DNA of 49,641 bases from an uncultured Negativibacillus sp. (GCF_944388365.1 NZ_CALXIN010000008.1:1-49641); one strand, 5' to 3'. Shown: positions 1-8,324, counted from the stretch's first letter. The notes: generated by a model not told the origin, from the letters alone. Translations and numbers: made by a program.

Positions 1-1062
1 TCCAACTATTACTTCCGCCAGACAGGGGCGGCCCTCTGCGGACTGGACACCAGCCAGCCCTGCCGTTGGTCGGGGGCATCGGTGGCCCACATCCTGGACA
101 ACATCGTCTACCGGGGCCACACCCTGGGGCTTCGGACCACCACCGTCTCCTACAAGAACAAGGCGGAGGTGAAGCGCCCGGAGAGTGAGCAGGCTCTGGT
201 GGAGAACACCCACGAACCCCTCGTCTCCCAGGAGCTCTGGGAGATCGTCCGGGAGGTGCGCCGGCACAAGCGCCGGGCGCCCAAGCACATGGAGGAGCCG
301 GGGCTGTTCTCCGGGCTGGTCTACTGCGCTGACTGCGGCGGGTATTTGGTGCTCTGCTGGACCGAGAAGATGCGGGAGGATCAGTACTACTTCCGGTGTT
401 CCACCTATGGCAAGAAGGGGAAGGCGTTCTGCACGCCCCATCAGATCCTGGAACGGGACCTCAAGGCAATCGTGCTGGACGACCTGAAAAGGGTCACACA
501 CTTCGCCCGGAAGAAGGAGCGGCAGTTTGCCGAGTACATCCAGCAGAAGAACAGCGCCCAGCTGCGCCGGGAGATCTCCCGATTGCAAAAGGAACTGGAC
601 ACTGGGAAGAAGCGGTGCGGGGAGTTGTCGGCACTGTTTAAGCGGCTCTACGAGGACAATGTGCTGGGCCGGGTGACCAACGAGCAGTTCCGAATGCTCT
701 CTGCTGACTACAACGCCGAACAGAAGGCGCTGGAGGAAGCCATTCCCAGGATGGAGGCCAGGCTGGAAGAACTGCGGGCTTCCGCCGCCAATGTGGAGGC
801 CTTCATTGAGAAGGCCAAGCGGTACACCGCCATAGAGGAACTGACGCCGGACCTGCTGCGGCTGTTCATCCGGCGGATCGAGATTGGGGAACGGGGGAAG
901 AAATACTCTCGCAGCAGCGGGCAGAGCGTGCGTATCTTCTACTGGGATATCGGCGCGGTGGACAGCGGGATGCTGCCGGGTGAAACAAAGCCCGCCTTAC
1001 CCGCATCCCAACTTCACCAGGCGGAGTCCAATACCGGCCAACCGAAGGATATCCCCGCATAA
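1..1062 (+). CDS. Large serine recombinase, C-terminal part (5' end outside window)
   Basis: The reading frame is open from base 1, so the gene begins upstream; a GTG at 82 is internal. What remains is the end of the recombinase domain (W-S-x-x-x-V-x-x-I-L-x-N-x-x-Y-x-G pattern), a zinc ribbon (YCADCGG, then further Cys at FRCSTY and AFCTPH), a long charged coiled coil, and a C-terminal segment resembling DUF4368 of clostridial recombinases. Proteins of this class integrate and excise ICEs, prophages and Tn4451-like elements through a catalytic Ser in the N-terminal resolvase domain, which is not in the window. The codons are markedly more G/C-ending than those of the next genes, which supports acquisition by transfer. 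The family is secure; the identity of the element is unknown. Confidence 0.88.
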   Translation, partial: SNYYFRQTGAALCGLDTSQPCRWSGASVAHILDNIVYRGHTLGLRTTTVSYKNKAEVKRPESEQALVENTHEPLVSQELWEIVREVRRHKRRAPKHMEEPGLFSGLVYCADCGGYLVLCWTEKMREDQYYFRCSTYGKKGKAFCTPHQILERDLKAIVLDDLKRVTHFARKKERQFAEYIQQKNSAQLRREISRLQKELDTGKKRCGELSALFKRLYEDNVLGRVTNEQFRMLSADYNAEQKALEEAIPRMEARLEELRASAANVEAFIEKAKRYTAIEELTPDLLRLFIRRIEIGERGKKYSRSSGQSVRIFYWDIGAVDSGMLPGETKPALPASQLHQAESNTGQPKDIPA

Positions 1063-1206
1063 CGGAAAAGGCGGACAGCCATGGCTGTCCGCCTCCTAGC
1101 GCCCCGGGGCCGATGGGTCAGATTTCGTACCTATCGATAAGGCCCCGACGCGGGTTCCTTTTTGTTTTAGGTTTAGGAGAATAATTTTTATGGAGAAAAA
1201 AGTAAT
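1063..1206. other. Intergenic edge of the mobile segment
   Basis: This gap holds a perfect inverted repeat (1070-1093) and a second G/C-rich stem (GGGGCC at 1106-1111 with GGCCCC at 1141-1146), then AT-rich DNA. The compositional break between the recombinase and the VOC gene lies here. Large serine recombinase genes often sit next to one end of their element, so the attachment site could be in this stretch, but no duplicated core can be shown from one side. Confidence 0.35.
1070..1093 (+). repeat. Perfect inverted repeat after the recombinase gene
   Basis: GGCGGACAGCC, AT, GGCTGTCCGCC forms an 11-bp perfect stem seven bases after the recombinase stop. No T-tract follows, so it is not a classical intrinsic terminator. 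It may be an RNA hairpin protecting the 3' end or a protein-binding palindrome at the element end. Confidence 0.6.
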
Positions 1207-1578
1207 TTACATTTTTTCTGGAATGATTTCCAGCCAGTAGCCGTCCGGGTCGCTAATGAAATAGATTCCCATCGCTTTGTTTTCGTAACAGATGCAGCCC
1301 ATTGCTTTGTGTTTTTCATGTGCTGCTTCAAAATCTGTGGTGGAAAATGCGATGTGTATTTCATTATCGCCGAGGTCATAAGGATCGTGGCGATCTCTAA
1401 GCCAAGTTAATTCCAGTTGGTGTTTAGTGGAGGTATCACCAAGGTAAACTAAGATAAAGCTGCCATCCTCTGCCACTTTACGGGCAACCTCTTTCAGACC
1501 GAGTGCTTCTTGGTAAAAGGCAATGCTCTCATCTAAGTTGAGTACATTGATGTTGTTGTGTGCAAACTTAAAGTTCAT
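1207..1578 (-). CDS. VOC-family protein, glyoxalase I-like
   Basis: A 123-residue single-module vicinal-oxygen-chelate protein. It has the beta-alpha-beta-beta-beta halves expected, starting with HNNINVLNLDESIAFY and ending FISDPDGYWLEIIP. The four positions that bind metal in glyoxalase I are all filled: His7, Glu56, His75 and Glu117. That makes a methylglyoxal-detoxifying lactoylglutathione-lyase-type activity possible, although clostridia usually lack glutathione and the thiol cofactor cannot be told. The start is ATG at 1578 with GAGGGG upstream. It is transcribed alone toward the mobile segment. Fosfomycin or bleomycin resistance proteins share the fold; the residue pattern fits glyoxalase better. 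Confidence 0.85.
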   Translation of the reverse strand: MNFKFAHNNINVLNLDESIAFYQEALGLKEVARKVAEDGSFILVYLGDTSTKHQLELTWLRDRHDPYDLGDNEIHIAFSTTDFEAAHEKHKAMGCICYENKAMGIYFISDPDGYWLEIIPEKM

Positions 1579-1604
1579 GGGAATCGCCCCTCAATCATTT
1601 TTGC

Positions 1605-1618
1605 CGAACCGTTGTTCG
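1605..1618. promoter_or_regulatory. LexA/SOS-box-like palindrome in VOC leader
   Basis: The sequence CGAACCGTTGTTCG has the CGAAC-N4-GTTCG form of the Firmicutes LexA box. It lies in the 5' leader of the VOC gene, about 25-35 bases downstream of the -10 candidate at 1648-1653. It could also act as an RNA hairpin, with one more base pair on each side (1604-1619). Confidence 0.4.
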
Positions 1619-1647
1619 GTCGGGGTGTGTTTTCTTTCTATGGTTTC

Positions 1648-1653
1648 ATTATA
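1648..1653 (-). promoter_or_regulatory. Candidate -10 element of the VOC gene
   Basis: Read on the minus strand this is TATAAT, about 70 bases upstream of the VOC start. No good -35 hexamer is found at 16-18 bases, so the promoter assignment rests on the -10 alone. Confidence 0.4.
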
Positions 1654-1703
1654 TACGATTCCCAGCAAAACTTCCCCCTTTTTTGATGAAAGTTCCATTA
1701 CAA

Positions 1704-1722
1704 TTTGGTAACTGTCACCAAA
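1704..1722. repeat. Near-perfect 19-base palindrome
   Basis: TTTGGT and ACCAAA flank the centre AACTGTC, giving a palindrome with a single mismatched pair. It lies between the BofC-like gene, which ends at 1786 on the minus strand, and the VOC promoter. It may be an operator or a weak transcription end point; the T-content after it is low. Confidence 0.3.
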
Positions 1723-1785
1723 GGGATGGAAAAACTCTCTCCGATTTTGTACAGGGGCTGAGGAAAACACAGCGGATACATCGTT

Positions 1786-2154
1786 TTAACTGATGTAATC
1801 CTCGATTAACTGCACCAGCTGTTCGTAGTCGCGCACCCCAATTCCCATCTGCAGCTGACCGCGATCATAAGCCGGCAGGGTGGTCAGGTAGAGGTCGAAC
1901 ACCTTTTCTGGTTGTTCCTTGTCGGGCAGGTAGACCGCGAGCTTTCCCTGATATTCCCGCAGGTAGTATTGATACTGCTCGGACTGCTGTTCGGAAGGAA
2001 CTTCGGCGTCGGTACGCGGCAGCGCCTCGACATTTTCGCCGGCCGGCTGTGCGGGAGTGACCGGATCACTCAGGTCGGAAAAGCTGAGCAGGAAGGCGGT
2101 GACAATACAGACCGATGCCAGGGCAGCGCAGGTGATGAGAAGATTTTTCCTCAA
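1786..2154 (-). CDS. Small membrane-anchored protein with BofC C-terminal-like domain
   Basis: Start chosen at TTG 2154, because AAAGGA sits ten bases upstream; a longer in-frame extension to 2325 has no ribosome site and low-complexity content. The 122-residue product has a basic N-terminus and one membrane segment (about residues 4-24), a Pro/Glu-rich linker, then a C-terminal domain beginning YYLREYQGKLAVYLP and ending in a short acidic helix (EQLVQLIEDY). This pattern, with K-x-A-V-Y/F, LP-x-x-D-R and a final L-x-x-L-x-E-D-Y, matches the C-terminal domain seen in BofC and many uncharacterised clostridial proteins. BofC inhibits a sporulation signalling protease in Bacillus. Function here is unknown; it is divergent from the PBP gene. 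Confidence 0.6.
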   Translation of the reverse strand: MRKNLLITCAALASVCIVTAFLLSFSDLSDPVTPAQPAGENVEALPRTDAEVPSEQQSEQYQYYLREYQGKLAVYLPDKEQPEKVFDLYLTTLPAYDRGQLQMGIGVRDYEQLVQLIEDYIS

Positions 2155-2371
2155 AGGGGACACATCCTTTCTGATGTGGAATGATAAATGGGAGAAGAAA
2201 GAAGCAGATGAGGGAAGAAAAACTTTCTTTTTTTGATTTTGTCCGCAAAAGCAGGGAATATTCAGTGCAGAGCAGGGATGAACCTGTACAAAAGTCATGG
2301 AATAAAAAAAGTTTGCTTTGGACAAATTCCTAATTTTTGCAAAGTTTTAAGATTTTTCACTTTTATTATGG

Positions 2372-2377
2372 TATAAT
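2372..2377 (+). promoter_or_regulatory. Extended -10 promoter candidate for the PBP gene
   Basis: TATAAT preceded by TG one base upstream (TGGTATAAT) gives an extended -10 element about 120 bases before the PBP start. The -35 region is weak and AT-rich. The rest of the 2155-2497 divergent intergenic region is AT-rich with no other gene. Confidence 0.5.
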
Positions 2378-2497
2378 AACCCTTGTGTACATATTTGCAC
2401 AAATGTCGGGATGTTCAAAATGCTGCAACACACCTCATGTCCGTCGCAAACTGATCCGTCGGACAAGGCATAAAAAGCAAGAAGGAGGATGATTTAT

Positions 2498-4867
2498 TTG
2501 GCAGAAGAAAAACGCCCGGGAGCAGTCGGACGCTTTTTTGGAGCGATCGGCCGTGCCTTTGCCATCATGATTTTCATTGGAATGATCACTGGCTCGATTG
2601 TTGTTTCCATCATGGCACTGTATGTCTTTAATTCTTTGGACGGAGCTCCGGTCGTCGACCTTTCCAACGTCGAAGTAAACCTCAATAATACATCGTATAT
2701 CTATGTCACCGATCCCGAAACACAGGAACAGACCGTCGTCAAGGAGCTGTATTCCGGTCAGAACCGTGAATGGGTCAGCTATGACCAGATTCCGGATATG
2801 ATCGTCAATGTCACCGTTGCTGCCGAGGACAAGCGCTTCCGGGAGCATCATGGTGTGGACTGGCTGCGTACCGTCAAGTCCACACTGGGATATTTTGGCG
2901 GTTCCAGCCGTGTCCAGGGTGGTTCCACCATCACCCAGCAGGTGATCAAAAACCTGACCGGCAACGATGAGGTCACTCCGGAACGTAAGGTGCAGGAGAT
3001 CTTTACCGCGCTCAAGCTGGAAAAGAGCTACAGCAAGGAGCAGATCATGGAGACCTACCTCAATGTCGCCTTCTTCTCCAACCAGTGTTATGGAATCCAG
3101 AGTGCATCCAAGCTTTATTTTAACAAGGATGTCAGCGAATTAAACGTTGCCGAGGCAGCTACACTGATTGCCATCACCAACGCCCCGACCAAGTATAATC
3201 CTCTGCGTGAAAACCCCAATGAGAGCTATGGATGGGGCACCGGTATGGAGGAAAACAAGGAGCGCCGCGACTATATTCTGGGCGAGATGCTCGACCTGGG
3301 AATGCTCACCCAGAGCGAGTATGACCAGTGGATCAACTACGAGGTACAGCTTGCACCTCGTGAGGAAGTGGAGGCAACCTCCGACGGTATGACAGCTCTG
3401 ACCGACTGGCACACCGACCAGGTTATCGAGGATGTCATCACCGATCTGCAGGACGAATATAACTACACCCGCGCTTATGCGACCAACATGGTCTACTCCG
3501 GCGGCTATCGTATTTATTCGACCATGGATCCCGATATTCAAAAATCGCTGGAACAGTCCTATGCAAATCCGGACACCTTCCCTGCGCTGAATAACTCGGA
3601 ATATCCGCAGACAGCAGCCATTGTTATCGCGCCGGATGGCAGCGTCAAGGGCATGATCGGCGGCAACGAAAAGACATCCAACCGTCTGTTCAACCGTGCC
3701 ACCCAGTCCCAGCGTCATCCAGGTTCTACCATGAAACCGATTTCGGCCTACCTCAACGCCATCGAGCGTGACCTGGTCACCTGGTCCACCACCTTCATTG
3801 ATGAACCGCTGACCTTGACCGAAAACGGAGAAACCTTTGAATGGCCACAGAACTATTCCGAAACCTACACCCACGCTCCGATGACCGTTCAGTATGCAAT
3901 CCAGCAGTCGATCAACACCGTTCCGGCACAGATCGTGAACATTCTGACTCCGCAGGTGTGCTATGATACCCTCAAGAACAAGTTCCAGGTCAGCACGCTG
4001 CATGAACTGGATGCGACCAGCCTTTCGGCGATGGCACTGGGCGGTATGACCACCGGTATGACGCTGGAGGAGCTGACAGGATGCTATCAGATCTTCGTCA
4101 CCGGCGGACTGTATGTAAAACCGTACACCTACACCAAGGTAACCGATATGGAAGGCAATATCGTGCTGGAGAAGGACACCACTCAGGTGCGCGTTGTTTC
4201 GGAAGAAACCGCAACCGTATTAAACCGTCTGCTCCAGACCGTTGTTACCCAGGGTACTGGTGCACAGGCAAACCTGAAAGGTGCCACCGGCATCGTCACC
4301 GCAGGCAAGACAGGTTCTTCCACCGGTGTCAAGTATGTCAACGGTGTCCAGGTCGATATCAACAACCCTGACCTGTGGTTTATCGGCTTTACACCATACT
4401 ATATCGGCGGCGTATGGATGGGTTACGATATTCAGGAAGAAATCTATTATTCGACCTATCCGACTCCAATCTTCTGGAAAAATCTGATGCTTCCAATTCA
4501 CGAAGGACTGGAAGCAAAAGACTTTACCTATTCGGACAAAGTGCAGGCACTGCAGTATTGTACCGAATCGGGCGATCTTGCCACCGAAAACTGTCCATCC
4601 ACCGCGACCGGATGGTACAAGGAAACCTATATTCCATCCACCTGCATTCTGCACCGCGGCGGTTCTTCCAGCTCGGCGGTACAGGAGGACGAGGATAATC
4701 CAGTAAACGAGGGCAGCGATAGCAGCAGCTCTTCGTCCGATTCCGACTCCGGTTCTTCTTCCGGCTCGGGAAGTTCGCTCAAACGGCCGGAAAGCAATTC
4801 CGGCAGAGATGAGGACAGCGGCAGCAGCTTCTGGGACAGCGTCAGTGGATTGTTTAACAGAGGATAA
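2498..4867 (+). CDS. Class A penicillin-binding protein (transglycosylase/transpeptidase)
   Basis: Bifunctional cell-wall synthase that polymerises lipid II and cross-links peptides outside the membrane. Start taken as TTG 2498, nine bases after AAGGAGG; the ATG at 2489 touches that site. One membrane anchor lies around residues 20-45. The GT51 domain shows EDKRFxxHxG (Glu110) and GGSTITQQ (141-148). The transpeptidase domain has all three motifs: SxxK at Ser410-Lys413, SxN at Ser471-Asn473 and KTG at 604-606. A roughly 65-residue Ser/Asp/Gly-rich tail ends the protein, as in many Firmicute class A PBPs. Length 789 residues is typical. It stands alone between a divergent small membrane protein and a two-component system. 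Confidence 0.93.
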   Translation: MAEEKRPGAVGRFFGAIGRAFAIMIFIGMITGSIVVSIMALYVFNSLDGAPVVDLSNVEVNLNNTSYIYVTDPETQEQTVVKELYSGQNREWVSYDQIPDMIVNVTVAAEDKRFREHHGVDWLRTVKSTLGYFGGSSRVQGGSTITQQVIKNLTGNDEVTPERKVQEIFTALKLEKSYSKEQIMETYLNVAFFSNQCYGIQSASKLYFNKDVSELNVAEAATLIAITNAPTKYNPLRENPNESYGWGTGMEENKERRDYILGEMLDLGMLTQSEYDQWINYEVQLAPREEVEATSDGMTALTDWHTDQVIEDVITDLQDEYNYTRAYATNMVYSGGYRIYSTMDPDIQKSLEQSYANPDTFPALNNSEYPQTAAIVIAPDGSVKGMIGGNEKTSNRLFNRATQSQRHPGSTMKPISAYLNAIERDLVTWSTTFIDEPLTLTENGETFEWPQNYSETYTHAPMTVQYAIQQSINTVPAQIVNILTPQVCYDTLKNKFQVSTLHELDATSLSAMALGGMTTGMTLEELTGCYQIFVTGGLYVKPYTYTKVTDMEGNIVLEKDTTQVRVVSEETATVLNRLLQTVVTQGTGAQANLKGATGIVTAGKTGSSTGVKYVNGVQVDINNPDLWFIGFTPYYIGGVWMGYDIQEEIYYSTYPTPIFWKNLMLPIHEGLEAKDFTYSDKVQALQYCTESGDLATENCPSTATGWYKETYIPSTCILHRGGSSSSAVQEDEDNPVNEGSDSSSSSSDSDSGSSSGSGSSLKRPESNSGRDEDSGSSFWDSVSGLFNRG

Positions 4868-4886
4868 CAGGAATAATACAGACATC

Positions 4887-4928
4887 AAAGGACTTCTCCA
4901 GGCGTATTTTGGCAAGGGGAGGTCCTTT
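4887..4928 (+). terminator. Hairpin after the PBP gene
   Basis: AAAGGAC at 4887-4893 pairs with GTCCTTT at 4922-4928, with additional pairing inside (TCTCC with GGGGA). The downstream T-run is modest, so termination may be partial. Confidence 0.5.
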
Positions 4929-5105
4929 GCACATTTTACGACAATCAGATACATCCTTAATCTTTTTCAAACAAACCCTGCTGTTCATTCTACCGTCACA
5001 AATACATGATACGATAAATTTTGCAGGATGTGTTTAACTTGATGCTTTTTGGGATTTAGGTAATAGCCGTGCTGCAAACGGCAAAATCATGTGGGAGGAT
5101 ATCGA

Positions 5106-5777
5106 ATGTATCGAATTTTAGTGGTTGACGATGAAGAAAAAGTCAGGGTTCTGATACGAAAGTATGCGGAATTTGAGGGCTATGAGGTGGAGGAAGCGGC
5201 AGACGGCATGTCCGCCATTGAGATGTGCCGAAAGGAAAAGTTTGACCTCATTGTTCTGGATGTGATGATGCCGGAACTGGATGGTTTTTCGGCCTGCCGA
5301 GAGATCAGAAAGTTTTCTCAGATACCGGTATTGATGCTGTCGGCGCGCGGAGAGGAATATGACCGCATCCATGGCTTTGAGCTGGGCGTGGATGACTATG
5401 TCACCAAACCTTTTTCGCCCAAGGAGCTGATGCTGCGCATCCAGGCGATTATCAAGCGCAGCAATACCTCTGCCCGTCCGCAGAAGGAAATTTTGGAATT
5501 TGAAGGACTGAAGGTGGACTTTACCGGCAGACTGGTCTATATAGATGGGCAGAAGATTGCACTTTCGCCCAAGGAATATGAACTGCTGTTTTATCTGGTG
5601 CGCAACCGGGGAATTGCACTGACCAGAGAAAAGCTGATCAACGATGTTTGGGGTTACGACTTTTTCGGCGATGACCGAACGCTGGACACCCACATCAAAC
5701 TGTTACGAAAGGCTTTGGGCGAGTACAGCCGCTATATCGTCACACTGCGCGGAGTGGGCTATCGCTTTGAAGCATAA
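5106..5777 (+). CDS. OmpR/PhoB-family response regulator
   Basis: Two-component DNA-binding regulator of 223 residues. The receiver domain has the acidic pair Asp8-Asp9, phospho-acceptor Asp52 in LIVLDVMMP, Ser79 and Lys101 in VTKPF. The C-terminal winged helix contains LSPKEYELLFYLVRN and ends TLRGVGYRFEA, typical of the OmpR class. ATG 5106 was chosen over the in-frame GTG 5091, since GGGAGG sits seven bases before the ATG and overlaps the GTG. The kinase gene follows six bases after the stop, so the pair is probably co-transcribed. The stimulus is unknown; the neighbouring PBP makes cell-envelope stress one possibility, but this is only context. Confidence 0.93.
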   Translation: MYRILVVDDEEKVRVLIRKYAEFEGYEVEEAADGMSAIEMCRKEKFDLIVLDVMMPELDGFSACREIRKFSQIPVLMLSARGEEYDRIHGFELGVDDYVTKPFSPKELMLRIQAIIKRSNTSARPQKEILEFEGLKVDFTGRLVYIDGQKIALSPKEYELLFYLVRNRGIALTREKLINDVWGYDFFGDDRTLDTHIKLLRKALGEYSRYIVTLRGVGYRFEA

Positions 5778-5782
5778 ATCGA

Positions 5783-7279
5783 GTGTTTCTTTTTAGAACA
5801 GCACGGAAAGACACAGGAGCAACGCATGGATGGGTCCCCGGCCTGATGCTGTTGCTGGTGGGAGGACTGGCGCTGCTGAGTCTTTTTCAGTTTTGTTTGA
5901 TCGAATCGCTCTATCAGCAGCTGAGATCGCAGAAGATAAAATCTGTTCTGACCCAGATTTCTGCTGCGATAGAGCAAGATGGAGTGCAGGCAGTCGAATC
6001 GCTGGTTTCCTCCGAGGAGATTGAACTGCGCATCGTTGACCGCGATGGACAGGATCTGATCGAACAGAACAGCTGCGATAATTCTTTGCTGTCATATGAT
6101 CAACAGCAGCTGCGCACCTTATATGAGCAGGAGAGGTTGCTTCAGGGAGCTGTGTGGGAACAGATCACCAGCTACCAGACGTTTTATCCGAAATCGACCG
6201 GAGGAAATGAGGTTACCAACTGCCGATTTTTGACCTGTGCAGATCTGGCAACGCTGGACAGCGGAGAAAAAATTCTGGTGCTGGCACGGGCGCAGCTGAC
6301 GCCGTCCGACCTGACGATCCAGGTGATCCGTGAGCAGATGATAGCCTTTTTTATCACCATCCTTCTGCTGACGGCGGCAGTGCTAATTTTTCTGCGGCAC
6401 CGGCGGAGAAGAAAGATTCAGTTGCTTGCAGATACTGCTGACCAACTGGCGCAGGGCGGAGAGGATCTTTCCTTCGACACCAATTTGTCTGCGGAGCTAA
6501 AACCCCTGAGCCACAGCCTCAATCGGCTGCTGGGGTATTATTCCAAGCAAAAAAAGTTCTCCAACGAGATGTTTGCAAACCTTTCGCACGATCTGCGCTC
6601 GCCGCTGAGCATGATGATTGGATATGCGGAGATGATGCGAGATCTGCCAGGGGAAGCGACGGAAGAAAATATGCAGGTGATCCTCGATGAGGCACAGCGG
6701 CTTTCGATGTTGGTCAATGATATTCTGGATCTGTCCAAACGCAATTCCACCCATCCGGAGCTGCATCTGCAGGCGTATTGTCTGACCGATCAGCTGATGT
6801 CGATTGTTGGAAACTTTCAAAAGATGACCCAGCGGCAGGGATGCAGCATCCAGCTGGAAACAGACTGCCGCGTCTGGGTGAAGGCGGATGAACTGGAAAT
6901 CAGCCGCGTGATCTACAATCTGGTGAACAATGCCATTGCGCACACAGGTGAGGAGAAGGAGATTGTAGTCAAACAACTGATACGCAACCATAAAGTATGC
7001 GTACGGGTGATGGACAACGGGGAAGGAATCGATGAAGAGAGTCTGTCCAGAATCTGGGACCGCTATTATCGCAGCAATCGTGCCAAACGATGTGCTCCGT
7101 TGACAGGAAGCGGTCTGGGGTTGTGCATCGTAAAATCAATTCTGCAGCAGCACGGGGCGACCTATGGTGTGGAAAGCAAACTGGGAGAAGGAAGTGTCTT
7201 TTGGTTTGCATTGGACATCCTCGACCAGGAGCCATCTCAAACCGGACAGCCAAAACAGAATCCATCGACAAAAAACTGA
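5783..7279 (+). CDS. Sensor histidine kinase
   Basis: Membrane kinase partner of the preceding regulator, 498 residues. It has a first membrane segment around residues 18-43, an extracytoplasmic sensor region of about 140 residues without recognised motif, a second membrane segment near 187-206 and a HAMP-like linker. The HisKA box NLSHDLRSPLSMM puts the phospho-accepting His at 269. The ATPase domain has NLVNNAIAHT (N box), DNGEGI (G1) and GSGLGLCIVK (G2). Start GTG 5783 lies only five bases after the regulator's stop and has no strong ribosome site, so translation may be coupled; other starts are out of frame. The stop codon overlaps a terminator hairpin. Confidence 0.92.
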   Translation: MFLFRTARKDTGATHGWVPGLMLLLVGGLALLSLFQFCLIESLYQQLRSQKIKSVLTQISAAIEQDGVQAVESLVSSEEIELRIVDRDGQDLIEQNSCDNSLLSYDQQQLRTLYEQERLLQGAVWEQITSYQTFYPKSTGGNEVTNCRFLTCADLATLDSGEKILVLARAQLTPSDLTIQVIREQMIAFFITILLLTAAVLIFLRHRRRRKIQLLADTADQLAQGGEDLSFDTNLSAELKPLSHSLNRLLGYYSKQKKFSNEMFANLSHDLRSPLSMMIGYAEMMRDLPGEATEENMQVILDEAQRLSMLVNDILDLSKRNSTHPELHLQAYCLTDQLMSIVGNFQKMTQRQGCSIQLETDCRVWVKADELEISRVIYNLVNNAIAHTGEEKEIVVKQLIRNHKVCVRVMDNGEGIDEESLSRIWDRYYRSNRAKRCAPLTGSGLGLCIVKSILQQHGATYGVESKLGEGSVFWFALDILDQEPSQTGQPKQNPSTKN

Positions 7280-7302
7280 CGCCTTGCGGCGCCAGTTTTT
7301 TT
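7275..7302 (+). terminator. Rho-independent terminator of the two-component operon
   Basis: ACTGACGCC and GGCGCCAGT form a stem with one mismatch and a TTGC loop, followed by seven T. The 5' arm contains the kinase stop codon. Confidence 0.85.
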
Positions 7303-7315
7303 GTGCAATAAAAAA

Positions 7316-7368
7316 ACCTTCTGTCTGATTGCAGGACCGGAAAACCGGTCCCACAGCAAACAGAAGGT
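7316..7368 (-). terminator. Terminator of the ZIP transporter gene
   Basis: A long hairpin with outer arms ACCTTCTGT and ACAGAAGGT and an inner GGACCGG/CCGGTCC stem. On the minus strand it is followed by a run of seven T. The outer arms sit about 80 bases past the ZIP stop codon. Confidence 0.8.
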
Positions 7369-7450
7369 CAAAAAAAGGACGTTTGTGATCTTTTTTATCA
7401 TACCATAAAGCGAGAGTGTTGTAAACATGAAAATGCAGGTGCGCCGCTTC

Positions 7451-8239
7451 TTATCCCAGCGCGACGTCCAGTACCATCATGATGAGGAATCCTGCCATGA
7501 CGCCCAGCGTGCCGACGTTGGAATGTTCGCCCAGATGTGCTTCGGGAATCAATTCCTCGACCACGACGTACATCATCGCGCCTGCTGCAAAGGCAAGCAG
7601 CCATGGCATCATCGGTTGGATGCTGCCGGCGGCAAGTACCACCAGCACGCCGAACAGCGGCTCGACAATGCCGGAAAGTGCGCCATAGGCAAAGCTTTTG
7701 CGGCGGCTGAAGCCCTCCTGACGCAGCGGCAGAGAGATCGCAGCGCCCTCAGGGAAGTTCTGGATGCCTATTCCCAGTGCCAGCGCCATCGCAGCGGCAT
7801 AGTCGCCGCGGGAGTTCTGAGCTGCCAGCGCAAAGGCAAGACCTACTGCCATACCCTCGGGAATGTTGTGCAGTGTTACCGCCAGCATCAGCATGGTGGT
7901 GCGCTTCCAGCTGGTGGAAAGTCCCTCCGCCTGCTGCATTCCAGGATGCAGATGAGGCAGCACGCTGTCCAATAGCATCAGGAAGGCGATGCCAAGGATG
8001 AATCCTCCGGCAGCAGGCAGCCATCCAGGCAGCCCCATTTGAGCAGCTTCCTCCATCGACGGAATCAGCAGGCTCCACACCGAGGCAGCTATCATCACAC
8101 CTGCGGCAAATCCCAAAAAGATCCGCTGGATGTTGTCGCTGATTTTGGTCTTGAAAAAGAATACCATCGCAGCACCCAAGGAAGTCATCAAAAATGTAAA
8201 ACCGGTCCCGCTTAATGCCCACGAGATCGCTTGTGTCAT
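7451..8239 (-). CDS. ZIP-family divalent metal transporter
   Basis: Polytopic membrane protein of 262 residues that imports Zn2+, Fe2+ or Mn2+ in this family. It has about eight hydrophobic segments. The signature helices are present: HNIPEGMAVGLAFA (metal-binding His, Pro, Glu) and FPEGAAISLPL in the next helix. It resembles the ZupT/GufA subgroup. Start ATG 8239 is nine bases after AAGGAG; the earlier ATG at 8248 touches the ribosome site. It is a single-gene unit with its own promoter (8296-8324) and a palindrome in its leader, so metal-dependent repression is likely. Metal specificity cannot be read from sequence. Confidence 0.88.
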   Translation of the reverse strand: MTQAISWALSGTGFTFLMTSLGAAMVFFFKTKISDNIQRIFLGFAAGVMIAASVWSLLIPSMEEAAQMGLPGWLPAAGGFILGIAFLMLLDSVLPHLHPGMQQAEGLSTSWKRTTMLMLAVTLHNIPEGMAVGLAFALAAQNSRGDYAAAMALALGIGIQNFPEGAAISLPLRQEGFSRRKSFAYGALSGIVEPLFGVLVVLAAGSIQPMMPWLLAFAAGAMMYVVVEELIPEAHLGEHSNVGTLGVMAGFLIMMVLDVALG

Positions 8240-8269
8240 CAATATCATCTCCTTACCAGCATTATATGG

Positions 8270-8283
8270 TTAGTGAATGCTAA
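8270..8283. promoter_or_regulatory. Candidate metalloregulator operator of the ZIP gene
   Basis: TTAGTGAATGCTAA is an inverted repeat with TTAG/CTAA arms, placed just downstream of the predicted transcription start. Operators of DtxR/MntR-type repressors also begin TTAG and end CTAA, so a metal-dependent repressor is plausible. Confidence 0.4.
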
Positions 8284-8295
8284 TCTGTTACTGGT

Positions 8296-8324
8296 ACTAT
8301 ACTGTATTTGTATAAAAAAGTCAA
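8296..8324 (-). promoter_or_regulatory. Sigma-A promoter of the ZIP gene
   Basis: On the minus strand TTGACT (8324-8319) and TATAGT (8301-8296) are separated by exactly 17 bases, giving a near-consensus housekeeping promoter. Confidence 0.75.

Noticed and set aside
1070..1093. Inverted repeat as an intrinsic terminator
   Set aside because: Stem is perfect but no T-tract follows on either strand, so listed only as a repeat.
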